A stretch of 64,000 nucleotides of DNA from Rhodopseudomonas sp. BAL398 (GTDB lineage: Bacteria > Pseudomonadota > Alphaproteobacteria > Rhizobiales > Xanthobacteraceae). Made by a program: the position numbers and the translations under genes. The DNA lies in the NCBI RefSeq assembly GCF_033001325.1, contig NZ_CP133111.1, forward strand, positions 2,418,001 through 2,482,000, in the 5' to 3' direction. This document shows, piece after piece, positions 1 through 8,186 of this stretch. Each line of letters begins with the position of its first letter. Position 1 is the stretch's first letter. The notes beneath the pieces are model-generated. The model did not search any database and was not told the DNA's origin. It saw only the letters and a list, made by a program, of their open reading frames with translations.

Positions 1-216
1 AAGCCCGAAATACAGCGCGTGGCCGAGCGAGATCTGGCCGCAATAGCCGCCGAGAATGTTCCAGGCCTGCGACAGCGCCGCATAGAGCAGCGTCAGGATC
101 ATGATGTTCTGGACGTTGACGTCCTTGACCACCAGCGGCACCAGCGCCGCCAGCAAGGCCAGGCCACCGGCAACCAGCAGATCGCGACGACGGCGTTGGG
201 CGAATGAGTTTTGCAT
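1..216 (-). CDS. livM: Branched-chain-type ABC transporter permease LivM (partial, C-terminus cut by window edge)
   Basis: Inner-membrane permease of a Liv-type (HAAT family) importer; only the first 72 residues lie in the window. The translation begins MQNSFAQRRRRDLLVAGG, followed by a hydrophobic segment, and contains the sequence AWNILGGYCGQISLGHA, the characteristic LivM motif near the second membrane segment. The start codon overlaps the stop of the upstream livH by one base (TGATG), a sign of translational coupling. The ATPase subunits, if present, would lie to the left of position 1 and cannot be seen. Confidence 0.9.
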   Translation of the reverse strand, partial: MQNSFAQRRRRDLLVAGGLALLAALVPLVVKDVNVQNIMILTLLYAALSQAWNILGGYCGQISLGHALYFGL

Positions 217-1109
217 CAGATCGACCCGAACAGGCCACGCGGCCGGATGAACACCACCAGCAGATACACCGCGTAGATGCCGACCGATTTCAGCGACGGC
301 GGCAGGATCATCGCGGTGGTGGCCTCGACCAGGCCGACGATGATGCCGCCCGCGAACGCGCCGAACACGCTGCCGAAGCCGCCGAGCGCCACCGTCACAT
401 AGGCGATCAGCGCGAACGAGGCGCCGACATCGGGATAGATATAGAAGAACATCGCCATGATCGCGCCGGCGAGCCCGACCAGCGCGCCGCCGAGCCCCCA
501 GCCCAGCGCAAACACCTTGTTCTTGTCGATGCCGACCAGCGCCACCGCGCCGGCGTCCTCGCGGGTGGCTTCCAGCGCGCGGCCGAAATCGGTCTTCTTG
601 ATGAAGAAATACAGCGCGCCGAACGCGGCGATCGACACCAGCGCGCCGACCAGCTGCGGCACCGGCAGGTAGACGCCGCCGAGCGAGATGGTTTTGCCGC
701 CGAGCCAGGAATGGGTGATGCTGCGATAGTCCGGAGTGAAGAAGAACTGCGCCAGGCCGCGCATCAGGATGGCGAGGCCGAAGGTGGTGAAGATCTGCAC
801 CATTCCGATATTGGATTTCGCCCGCATCGCAAAGCGGATCACCACCAGATAGATCACCGCCCCGAACACGAACATCGCCGCCGCCACCAAAGGCGCCGCC
901 AGCAACGGATCGATCGCGAAGAACGCGAACAGGAAGAAGCTGACATACATCGCCAACATCAGAAATTCGCCATGGGCGAAGTTGGTGACGTCCATCAGGC
1001 CGAAGATCAGCGCCAGGCCGACCGCGATCAGGCCGTAGAGCAGCCCCATCAGCAGACCGCTGGCCAATGATTGGATGATTGTCGCGGTGGTCAAATCGAA
1101 TGCTCCCAA
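216..1109 (-). CDS. livH: Branched-chain-type ABC transporter permease LivH
   Basis: A 297-residue polytopic inner-membrane permease, the usual length for LivH. It opens with an amphipathic stretch and the family motif GLLYGLIAVGLALIFGLMDV followed by TNFAHGEFLML, and ends with repeated small-residue helices (ALGGFGSVFGAFAGGIIVG) and a short cytoplasmic tail RPRGLFGSI. It lies between a binding-protein gene (1255-2499) and livM on the same strand; a palindromic repeat separates it from the binding-protein gene. The substrate cannot be deduced: this family carries branched-chain amino acids, but in rhodopseudomonads also aromatic acids, amides and urea. Confidence 0.92.
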   Translation of the reverse strand: MGAFDLTTATIIQSLASGLLMGLLYGLIAVGLALIFGLMDVTNFAHGEFLMLAMYVSFFLFAFFAIDPLLAAPLVAAAMFVFGAVIYLVVIRFAMRAKSNIGMVQIFTTFGLAILMRGLAQFFFTPDYRSITHSWLGGKTISLGGVYLPVPQLVGALVSIAAFGALYFFIKKTDFGRALEATREDAGAVALVGIDKNKVFALGWGLGGALVGLAGAIMAMFFYIYPDVGASFALIAYVTVALGGFGSVFGAFAGGIIVGLVEATTAMILPPSLKSVGIYAVYLLVVFIRPRGLFGSI

Positions 1110-1131
1110 ACAGGAAAGAACGCGTCCTCGC

Positions 1132-1212
1132 CATTGCGAGGAGCGAAGCGACGAAGCAATCCAGAGTCACGCATGCGGGGCGCCTAGATTGCTTCGCTGC
1201 GTTCGCAATGAC
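1132..1212. repeat. Palindromic intergenic repeat, family A, copy 1
   Basis: A long inverted repeat whose outer arms read CATTGCGAGGAGCGAAGCGA on the left and a matching GCTTCGCTGCG...CGCAATGAC on the right, with a variable centre. The same arms recur at 6744-6849, 12960-13042 and 34922-35027. It could fold into a hairpin in RNA of either strand. Here it lies between the binding-protein gene and livH. Confidence 0.85.
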
Positions 1213-1254
1213 GCGGAAGCGTGCGCGTGTCGAAGGGACGCGCGCAGCCGACGC

Positions 1255-2499
1255 TTACGGCATCGGCCAGATCGCCTCGGCGACCGCGGCCTGCGGCGGC
1301 GCGATGGTGACGAACTTGCCGCCGGTATACTGCAGCAGCACCGGATCGGCGAAGTTATTCTGGCCCATCTCGTCGAACTTGACGCGCGACCACGGCATGA
1401 TGGTCTGTTCGCCCGGCATGTCGGTGGCGACCAGCGCCTGGCGGATCTTGTCGCCATCGGTCGATTTGGCGCGGTTGATGGCGTCGGCCATCACGATCAG
1501 GCCCATGAACTGCCGCGACGAGTAATCGTTGAAATCCTTGCCGGAGCGTTCCTTGTACATGGCGTTGATCTTGCCGACCATCGGCCGCTTGGCGGCCAGA
1601 TCGAGCGAGAACGAGCCGCGCGAGATCACGCCGGGGATCTTGTCGCCGACCGCGTCGTACAGCGCCTTTTCGGAGAAGCCGGCGTCCTGGGCGACGATGT
1701 TCTTGGCCTTGTAGCCGAGCTCGCCCATGGTCTTGATCAGCAAAATGCCGTCGGTGGTGTAGCTCGACGGCATCAGCACGTCGGCATCGACGGCCTTGAG
1801 CTGCTGCACTTCGGCGGTGAGCGACGGCGAATTGGCGCGGTACTTGATATCGGCGACCACCTTGTAGCCGCGGTCCTTGGCCAGCTTGAGCTGCGCGTTG
1901 GAGGAATCGGTGCCGAAGATGGTGTCCTCGTGGAACAAGGCCAGGGTCTCGATCTTCTTACCCTTCTTCTTTTCGGCGTCGAAGAAGTCGAACATCGCCT
2001 TGGAGAACATCTCGTCATGCGGCGCGGGGCGGAAGTAGAATTTCAGGCCGCGGCGATGCAGACTCGGCGAGGAATTGTCGGCGGACAGGAACGGGATCTG
2101 GTAGCGCTCGCAGATCTGGCTGACGGTGACGGCGACCGAGCTCTGATAGGTGCCGATGATGGCGCAGACCTTTTCCTGGGTGATCAGGCGCTCGGCCTCG
2201 GCGCGGCCCTTCTGCGGGTCGGCCTGATGGTCGGCGAACACCAGGCGGATCTTGGCGCCGCCCAATCCCGGCAGGCCCTCGTCTTTCGCCAGCGGCAGGT
2301 CGAAGTCATATTTATTGTTGATCAAATCGGCCGCGGTTTCGAACGCCTTCTGCGCGTCGACGCCGATCTGCGCCGACGCGCCTGACAGCGGATAGATCAC
2401 GCCGATCACCACTTCCTTGGTCTGCGCGCGGGCGGCGAGTGGTAACAGCGCGGCAATGGCTGCGCCTCCGAGAACGACGTTTCGGCGATTGATGGTCAT
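1255..2499 (-). CDS. ABC transporter substrate-binding protein, branched-chain amino acid type
   Basis: Periplasmic binding protein of the Liv/HAAT type, 414 residues. The N-terminus MTINRRNVVLGGAAIAALLP has a twin arginine followed by a hydrophobic stretch and an Ala-Arg-Ala cleavage site near residue 25, so export by the Tat pathway is plausible, although the residue after RR-N is valine rather than the usual F/L context. The mature protein starts with VVIGVIYPLSGASAQIG, the standard opening of Peripla_BP_6 proteins, and contains the typical IGTYQSSVAVTVSQ ligand-loop region. It precedes livH-livM on the same strand and follows the DUF1445 gene by 57 bases, suggesting one transcription unit. 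Ligand unknown. Confidence 0.9.
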   Translation of the reverse strand: MTINRRNVVLGGAAIAALLPLAARAQTKEVVIGVIYPLSGASAQIGVDAQKAFETAADLINNKYDFDLPLAKDEGLPGLGGAKIRLVFADHQADPQKGRAEAERLITQEKVCAIIGTYQSSVAVTVSQICERYQIPFLSADNSSPSLHRRGLKFYFRPAPHDEMFSKAMFDFFDAEKKKGKKIETLALFHEDTIFGTDSSNAQLKLAKDRGYKVVADIKYRANSPSLTAEVQQLKAVDADVLMPSSYTTDGILLIKTMGELGYKAKNIVAQDAGFSEKALYDAVGDKIPGVISRGSFSLDLAAKRPMVGKINAMYKERSGKDFNDYSSRQFMGLIVMADAINRAKSTDGDKIRQALVATDMPGEQTIMPWSRVKFDEMGQNNFADPVLLQYTGGKFVTIAPPQAAVAEAIWPMP

Positions 2500-2556
2500 G
2501 ATGCGATCCTTTGCTGCGGAAGTAGCGATGGGACAATTCGAGCGGAAGTGAAAGCC

Positions 2557-3375
2557 TCAAAGAACGGCAAGGTGCTTGTTCTTGAGGTCGGTGACAAGCA
2601 TCAATCCAGGCGCGTGGGTGATCGCGAACGGCACGCGCGCCGCGGCGATCACCGCTTGCGGCGTGACACCGCAAGCCCAGAACACGGGAATCTCATCGTC
2701 GGCAATCGTCACGGCGTCACCATAATCCGGCTTCGCCAGATCGCTGATGCCAATCGATTGCGGCAGACCGAGATGCACCGGCGCGCCATGCACCGAGGGA
2801 AATCGCGAAGTGATCTGCACCGCGCGAATCGCGTCCTTCGGCGTCAGCGGCCGCATCGACACCACCATCGGCCCGGCGAACGGACCGGCCGGCGCGCAGG
2901 CGATGTTGGTGCGGTACATCGGCACGCGCACCTTCTCTTCGATGTGGCGGATCGGCAGGTCGTCGGCCATCAGCGCTTCCTCGAAAGAGAATGAGCAGCC
3001 GAGCACGAAGGCGACCAGATCGTCGCGCCAATGCGCCATGATGTCGAGCGGCTCCTCGATCAATTCGCCGTCGCGCCATACCCGGTAACGCGGCACGTCG
3101 GTGCGGATGTCGAGATCGAGGCCGAGCGAGGGGATCTTCGGATCGCCGACATCGGACATGCCGATGATCGGGCACGGCTTCGGATTGAGCTGGCAGAAGC
3201 GATGAAACGCCGCCGCCTGTTGCTCCGGCAGGATGGTCAGATTGCCCTGTACGAAGCCTGGTGCCACGCCGGCGGTGGATTCGGCGAGGCCCGCGCGGTA
3301 AGCGAGCCGGGCCTGATGCGACGGCAATTGCGCTTTAGCGCTGTGGACCTGAGGTTCTGCCACAAAAACGGTCAT
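2557..3375 (-). CDS. DUF1445 / UPF0317 family putative hydro-lyase (YcsI-like)
   Basis: A 272-residue cytosolic protein matching the DUF1445 family (usual bacterial length about 260-270). Recognisable stretches are [21 protein letters not shown] near the N-terminus, [20 protein letters not shown], and the C-terminal [12 protein letters not shown]...[15 protein letters not shown] block. The family is related to the N-terminal part of the animal protein DGLUCY, which has D-glutamate cyclase activity, but that activity has been ascribed largely to a different domain, so I do not assign it. The gene is the first of a leftward unit with an ABC importer and diverges from a LysR regulator across 115 bases, so it is a likely LysR target. 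A role in metabolising the imported compound is inferred. Confidence 0.85.
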   Translation of the reverse strand: MTVFVAEPQVHSAKAQLPSHQARLAYRAGLAESTAGVAPGFVQGNLTILPEQQAAAFHRFCQLNPKPCPIIGMSDVGDPKIPSLGLDLDIRTDVPRYRVWRDGELIEEPLDIMAHWRDDLVAFVLGCSFSFEEALMADDLPIRHIEEKVRVPMYRTNIACAPAGPFAGPMVVSMRPLTPKDAIRAVQITSRFPSVHGAPVHLGLPQSIGISDLAKPDYGDAVTIADDEIPVFWACGVTPQAVIAAARVPFAITHAPGLMLVTDLKNKHLAVL

Positions 3376-3454
3376 TAAATTTCCCTGCCTAGTATCTCGA
3401 CAGCAGTGGAGCTCAGGCCTATCATAATGTCTAATCTTCGTTTTTGATCATTAT

Positions 3455-3473
3455 CGATAAATGAAATTTATCG
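3455..3473. promoter_or_regulatory. Inverted repeat in the divergent LysR promoter region
   Basis: CGATAAAT-GAA-ATTTATCG: two perfect 8-base arms around a 3-base spacer, in an AT-rich patch between the leftward DUF1445-importer unit and the rightward LysR gene. Its position 18 bases before the LysR start suits an autoregulatory site; LysR-type regulators bind interrupted dyads of this kind. Function is inferred. Confidence 0.55.
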
Positions 3474-3490
3474 TTTAATGGAGACCCGAA

Positions 3491-4450
3491 ATGGTGGACT
3501 TCAAGGCGATCGAGACCTTCCTTTGGGTAGTGACGCTCGGCAGCTTCCGCGGCGCGGCGCAAAAACTCAACACCACCCAGCCGGCGATTTCGCAGCGGAT
3601 CGCGCAGCTGGAGTCCGAACTCGGCGTCAGGCTGCTGCAGCGCGACCATCGCGTGGCGTCGCCGACGCCGAGTGGCCGCCAGATGATGGTCTATGCGGAA
3701 AAGCTGATCGGGCTGCGCAGCGAGATGCTGGCGGTGGTCGGCGATCGCTCGGCGGTGCGCGGTGTGCTCCGGCTCGGCGTCGCCGAGACGATTGTGCACA
3801 CCTGGCTGCCGCAGCTGATCGAGAGCGTCAATCGCACCTATCCCAATCTGTCGCTGGAGATCGAGGTCGACATCACGCCGAATCTGCGGGCGCGGCTGCT
3901 GGCGCAGGAGATCGAGCTCGCCTTCCTGCTTGGACCGCTGACCGCCTCCTCGGTGCGCAACCGCGAGCTGTGCGACTATCCGATCGGATTTCTCGCCAGC
4001 CCCAAGCTCGGGCTGGGCCAGGACCGGCTGAGCGTCGAACAGCTCGCCAAACATCCGATCATCACCTTTCCGCGCAAGACCCAGCCCTATGAGATCGTGC
4101 GCTCGCTGTTCAACCGGCCGAACCTGCCGCCGATCCGGCTGCACGCCTCGGCGTCGCTGGGCACCGTGATCCACATGGCCATCGAGGGGCTCGGCATCGC
4201 GGTGATCCCGACCGCGATCGTCGAGGATCAATTGGCCGACAACCGGCTGCAATTGCTGTCGACGGATCTGCGGATCGCGCCGCTGATCTTCACGGCGAGT
4301 TGGCTGGCCTCGCCGGATACGGTCGCGGTGGAACGCATCGCCGAGCTCGCCGGCGAGATCGCCCGGGCCGGCGGTTTCGCCGACCACGCTTCGCCCGCAA
4401 CGCAGCCGCTGACCGACCCAGCGCGCGGCCAGCCGATCCCGATCAGTTGA
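3491..4450 (+). CDS. LysR family transcriptional regulator
   Basis: A 319-residue LysR-type regulator (usual length about 300). Residues 1-60 form the winged helix-turn-helix: FKAIETFLWVVTLGSFRGAA, then LNTTQPAISQRIAQLESELG. The remainder is the two-lobed effector-binding domain (substrate-binding fold) with GVLRLGVAETIVHTWLP and a C-terminal GLGIAVIPTAIVED segment. A GGAGA ribosome-binding site lies 6 bases before the ATG. It is divergent from the DUF1445/importer unit and 68 bases upstream of the amidohydrolase gene, so it probably controls one or both in response to a small acid or amino-acid derivative; the ligand is unknown. Confidence 0.92.
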   Translation: MVDFKAIETFLWVVTLGSFRGAAQKLNTTQPAISQRIAQLESELGVRLLQRDHRVASPTPSGRQMMVYAEKLIGLRSEMLAVVGDRSAVRGVLRLGVAETIVHTWLPQLIESVNRTYPNLSLEIEVDITPNLRARLLAQEIELAFLLGPLTASSVRNRELCDYPIGFLASPKLGLGQDRLSVEQLAKHPIITFPRKTQPYEIVRSLFNRPNLPPIRLHASASLGTVIHMAIEGLGIAVIPTAIVEDQLADNRLQLLSTDLRIAPLIFTASWLASPDTVAVERIAELAGEIARAGGFADHASPATQPLTDPARGQPIPIS

Positions 4451-4518
4451 CGCGACCGCAGCGGCCCATCATCGACCACAACCTCCCCCGCCCCCCGCAA
4501 CAGGAATTCGGACATCCC

Positions 4519-5769
4519 ATGAGTAAACTTGCTTCCAACCTTCAAATCGATTCCGCGCGGCTGTGGGGCAGCATTCACGACACCGCCAAATTCGGTGGCA
4601 CGCCGAAGGGCGGCGTGAAGCGGCTGACGCTGGGAGCCGAAGACAAGCAGGTCCGCGACTGGTTTCGCGCCGCCTGCGAAGCGGCAGGCTGCGAGGTCAC
4701 GGTCGACGCGCTGGGCAACATGTTCGCGCTGCGCAAGGGCCGCGACATGGCGAAGGCTCCGGTCGGGCTCGGCTCGCATCTCGACACCCAGCCGACCGGC
4801 GGCAAATATGATGGCATCCTCGGCACGCTGGCGGCGCTGGAAGTCGTGCGCACGCTGAACGACGCCGGCATCGAAACCGAGCTGCCGCTCTGCGTGACCA
4901 ATTGGACCAATGAAGAAGGCTCGCGCTACGCCCCGGCGATGATGGGCTCGGCGGCCTATGTGGGCGACTTCACCACCGACGATATTCTGGCGCGCAAGGA
5001 CGCGGCCGGCATCAGCGTCGCCGAGGCGCTCGACGGCATCGGCTATCGCGGCGACAGCCCGGTCGGCGCCCAGCCCTTCACCAGCTTCATCGAACTGCAC
5101 ATCGAGCAGGGCCCAATCCTCGAGGCCGAAAACAAGATCATCGGCGTGGTCGATTCCGGGCAAGGCGTGCTGTGGTATGACGGCAAGATCACCGGCTTCG
5201 AAAGCCATGCCGGCTCGACCCCGATGAAACTGCGCCGCGACGCGCTGGCGACGCTGTCGGAAATCGTGTTGGCGGTGGAGCGGATCGCGATCGAACTCGG
5301 CCCCAACGCGGTCGGCACCGTCGGCGAGGCGGTGATCGCCTCGCCCTCGCGCAACGTCATCCCCGGCGAAATCGCCTTCACCATCGACAGCCGCAGCGCC
5401 GATGCCGCGGTCCTGGACCAGCTCGACCAGCGCATCCGCGCCGCCGCCGCCGAGATCGCGGCCAAACGCAAGGTCGAGGTCGCGCTCGATCTGGTGTGGC
5501 GCAAGGCGCCGACCCATTTCGACCCCAAGCTGGTCGACGCGGTGGAGACCGCCGCCAACGAACTGGGCTACAGCAATCGCCGCATCACCTCGGGCGCGGG
5601 CCACGACGCCTGCAACTTGAACACCAAGATTCCGACGGCGATGATTTTCGTGCCGTGCAAGGACGGCATCAGCCACAACGAGCTGGAAGACGCCACGCAG
5701 CCCGATTGCAGCGCTGGCGCCAATGTGTTGCTGCACACCGTGCTGGCGCTGGCCGGCGTGGCAAAATAG
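4519..5769 (+). CDS. M20-family Zn-dependent hydrolase, N-carbamoyl-L-amino acid hydrolase / allantoate amidohydrolase type
   Basis: A 416-residue dinuclear metallohydrolase of the HyuC/AllC/beta-ureidopropionase group, which releases ammonia and CO2 from N-carbamoyl compounds. Metal ligands are visible in order: GSHLDTQPTGGKYDG (His/Asp), NEEGSRYAPAMMGS (Glu-Glu), and HIEQGPILE; the dimerisation-lid histidine region is GFESHAGSTPM and the C-terminal ligand motif is SGAGHDACNLN. The ATG at 4519 is preferred because an upstream in-frame extension would run through the end of the LysR gene. The hydroxyacid dehydrogenase follows after 9 bases, so the two are co-transcribed. The exact substrate (carbamoyl-amino acid, allantoate or ureidopropionate) cannot be chosen from sequence alone. 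Confidence 0.88.
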   Translation: MSKLASNLQIDSARLWGSIHDTAKFGGTPKGGVKRLTLGAEDKQVRDWFRAACEAAGCEVTVDALGNMFALRKGRDMAKAPVGLGSHLDTQPTGGKYDGILGTLAALEVVRTLNDAGIETELPLCVTNWTNEEGSRYAPAMMGSAAYVGDFTTDDILARKDAAGISVAEALDGIGYRGDSPVGAQPFTSFIELHIEQGPILEAENKIIGVVDSGQGVLWYDGKITGFESHAGSTPMKLRRDALATLSEIVLAVERIAIELGPNAVGTVGEAVIASPSRNVIPGEIAFTIDSRSADAAVLDQLDQRIRAAAAEIAAKRKVEVALDLVWRKAPTHFDPKLVDAVETAANELGYSNRRITSGAGHDACNLNTKIPTAMIFVPCKDGISHNELEDATQPDCSAGANVLLHTVLALAGVAK

Positions 5770-5778
5770 GACAACGCC

Positions 5779-6690
5779 ATGCATGCCGTCTTTGTCGATG
5801 CCAATGAAGCGCTCGCGGTGATCGTCGAGCAGCAGACCGCGCCCGGCGATACGCCGATCGTGATCCATCACGATCCGGATGTGACGCCGGAGCAATTGCC
5901 GGAGGTGCTGGCCGGCGCCGCCATAGCGATCATCGACCATACTTATCTGCCGACCGACATCGCGCGGCAATGCGCCGGGCTAAAACATGTGGTGTTCCTC
6001 GGCACCGGCGCGCGCAGCTACATGAATCCGGAGGAACTCGCCGAGCTCGGCATCGAGGTTCACCTGATCCGCGGCTATGGCGACACCGCCGTCGCCGAAG
6101 CCAGCATCGCGCTGATGTGGGCGGCGGCGCGCAACCTCGCGGTGATGGACCGCGAGATGCGCGCGGGCAACTGGATCCGCGAGGACGGCATGCAGCTCAC
6201 CGGCAAGACGCTGGGGCTGATCGGGTTCGGCGGCATCGGTGCCGAAGTGGCGCGGATCGCCCATGGCGGCGGCATGAAGGTGCTGGCCTGGAACCGGACG
6301 CCCCGACAATGCGACGGCGTCAGCTTCGTCGATCTCGACACCCTGCTGGCGCGCAGCGATGTGGTCTCGCTGCACCTGCTGCTCGATGACGACACCCGCG
6401 GCTTCCTGTCGGCCGCGCGGATCGCCGCGATGCGGCCCGGCGCGATCCTGATCAACACCGCGCGCGGCGCGCTGGTCGACGAGGCGGCGATGATCGCGGC
6501 GCTGCAATCCGGTCATCTGCGCCATGCCGGCCTCGACGTGTTCGACATCGAGCCGCTGCCGAAGGATCATCCGCTGATCACGCTGCCCAATGTGACGCTG
6601 TCGGCGCATTCGGCGTTCCGCACCCCGGAAGCCAGCGAGAACCTGATCGCCGCGGCAATGGCACATTGCCGACGGATCGCGGCGGCGTAA
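5779..6690 (+). CDS. D-isomer-specific 2-hydroxyacid dehydrogenase (NAD-binding)
   Basis: A 303-residue oxidoreductase interconverting a 2-keto acid and a D-2-hydroxy acid. The NAD-binding Rossmann motif is GKTLGLIGFGGIGAEVARIA (about residues 140-160). Catalytic residues of the family are visible: Arg in NTARGALVDEAAM, Glu in DVFDIEPLPKDHP, and His in TLSAHSAFRTPE. It follows the amidohydrolase by 9 bases. The pairing suggests catabolism of an amino-acid-like compound via a keto/hydroxy acid, but the substrate is not identified. Confidence 0.9.
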   Translation: MHAVFVDANEALAVIVEQQTAPGDTPIVIHHDPDVTPEQLPEVLAGAAIAIIDHTYLPTDIARQCAGLKHVVFLGTGARSYMNPEELAELGIEVHLIRGYGDTAVAEASIALMWAAARNLAVMDREMRAGNWIREDGMQLTGKTLGLIGFGGIGAEVARIAHGGGMKVLAWNRTPRQCDGVSFVDLDTLLARSDVVSLHLLLDDDTRGFLSAARIAAMRPGAILINTARGALVDEAAMIAALQSGHLRHAGLDVFDIEPLPKDHPLITLPNVTLSAHSAFRTPEASENLIAAAMAHCRRIAAA

Positions 6691-6743
6691 GCGGATCTTT
6701 GGCGCTGTGTCAGACAGCGCTATAAAACCAGGCTTATCAGTTC

Positions 6744-6849
6744 GTCATTGCGAGGAGCGAAGCGACGAAGCAATCCAGTCCGTGCGTGGCGCCACTGGAT
6801 TGCGTCGCTGTCGGCCGGCGCATCTGCGCCGGCCTCAGCTCGCAATGAC
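6744..6849. repeat. Palindromic intergenic repeat, family A, copy 2
   Basis: Begins GTCATTGCGAGGAGCGAAGC and ends CAGCTCGCAATGAC, with an inner arm GGATTGCGTCGCTG. It lies between the 3' ends of the convergent hydroxyacid dehydrogenase and tartrate-dehydrogenase-like genes, where it might also act as a bidirectional transcription block. Confidence 0.85.
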
Positions 6850-6873
6850 GCCTTAGACTAGGTTCCCCCCGCC

Positions 6874-7953
6874 CTATTCGATCATCTCCGCCACCGCCTT
6901 GCCGCAGGCGCCGGTGTCGGCCTGGCCGCCGAGGTCGCGGGTGCGCAGCGTGCGTTCGCCGAGCGTGCGTTCGATCGCGGTGACGATCGAAGCCGCGGCG
7001 GTTTTCTCGCCGAGATGCTCCAGCATCATCGCGCCGGACCAGATCATGCCGATCGGATTGGCGATGCCCTGCCCGGCAATGTCCGGCGCCGAGCCGTGCA
7101 CCGGCTCGAACACCGAGGGGAAATCGCCTTCCGGATTGATGTTGCCCGACGGCGCGATGCCGATGGTGCCGGTGCAGGCCGGGCCGAGATCGGACAAGAT
7201 ATCACCGAACAGGTTGGAGCCGACCACGACGTCGAACCAGTCCGGATGCAGCACGAAATTCGCGGTGAGAATGTCGATGTGGTACTTGTCCCACTTCACC
7301 TCCGGATAGGCCTTTGCCATCGCCTCGACCCGCTCGTCCCAATACGGCATGGTGATCGAAATGCCGTTGGACTTGGTCGCCGAGGTCAGATGCCGTTTCG
7401 GCCGCGACTGCGCCAGGTCGAAGGCGAACTTCAAGATCCGGTCGACGCCGGTGCGGGTCATCACGGTTTCCTGAACCACGAATTCGCGATCGGTGTCCGG
7501 GAACATGCGGCCACCGATCGACGAATACTCGCCCTCGGTATTCTCGCGCACCACCCAGAAATCGATATCACCGGGCTTGCGGCCGGCCAGCGGCGACGGC
7601 ACGCCCGGCATCAGCCGCACCGGGCGCAGATTGACGTATTGGTCGAATTCGCGGCGGAACTTGATCAGCGATCCCCATAGCGAAACGTGATCGGGAATTT
7701 TCTGCGGCCAGCCGACCGCGCCGAAAAAGATCGCGTCATGCGATCCAATCTGCGCTTTCCAATCGTCCGGCATCATCTGGCCGTGCTTCTCGTAGTAGTC
7801 ATAAGACGCGAAATCGAAATGATCGAACTGCACCTTGACCCGGTAGGCCTTGGCCGCGGCCTCGATCGCGCGCAGCCCTTCGGGCATCACTTCCTTGCCG
7901 ATGCCGTCGCCCGGGATCACCGCGATCCGGTATGTCTTCGTCGTGCTGCTCAC
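6874..7953 (-). CDS. Tartrate dehydrogenase/decarboxylase-type NAD-dependent dehydrogenase (isopropylmalate dehydrogenase superfamily)
   Basis: A 359-residue metal- and NAD-dependent oxidative decarboxylase acting on a malate-like acid; the length and motifs fit TtuC-type tartrate dehydrogenase. Visible are the opening YRIAVIPGDGIGKEVMPEG, VVRENTEGEYSSIGG (substrate-binding region), LFGDILSDLGPACTGTIGIA, and FEPVHGSAPDIAGQGIANP (metal/NAD region). I chose the GTG at 7953 because an AAGGGA site lies 7 bases upstream and the protein then starts MSSTTKTYRIAV as in relatives; a longer in-frame reading has no family similarity. It may act on D-malate or isopropylmalate-like acids instead of tartrate. 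Confidence 0.88.
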   Translation of the reverse strand: MSSTTKTYRIAVIPGDGIGKEVMPEGLRAIEAAAKAYRVKVQFDHFDFASYDYYEKHGQMMPDDWKAQIGSHDAIFFGAVGWPQKIPDHVSLWGSLIKFRREFDQYVNLRPVRLMPGVPSPLAGRKPGDIDFWVVRENTEGEYSSIGGRMFPDTDREFVVQETVMTRTGVDRILKFAFDLAQSRPKRHLTSATKSNGISITMPYWDERVEAMAKAYPEVKWDKYHIDILTANFVLHPDWFDVVVGSNLFGDILSDLGPACTGTIGIAPSGNINPEGDFPSVFEPVHGSAPDIAGQGIANPIGMIWSGAMMLEHLGEKTAAASIVTAIERTLGERTLRTRDLGGQADTGACGKAVAEMIE

Positions 7954-8186
7954 TATGGTCCCTTTCGATCCGATCGCTGCGTAAAAAATCAGCATCAGCA
8001 TGTGGACCAAAGCGCGGCGCCGATCAACGGCGCATGGCTCATCGCTGCACTGCACATTCGAATGCGCGTGAAGGTGACGTGGTTTTGCTTGCCCGCTGCG
8101 ACAAAGCGACGCTAGACTGCACGCAGGGCAACTTACGACCCACGGCCGTCAGGCCAAAATGAAAAAGTTGGGAGAGGATACCACGC

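Noticed and set aside
8085-8110. A sigma-54-like TGG...TTGC element upstream of the second Liv binding-protein gene
   Set aside because: The spacing between the GG and GC elements is about 8 rather than 10 bases, so it does not fit the -24/-12 consensus.
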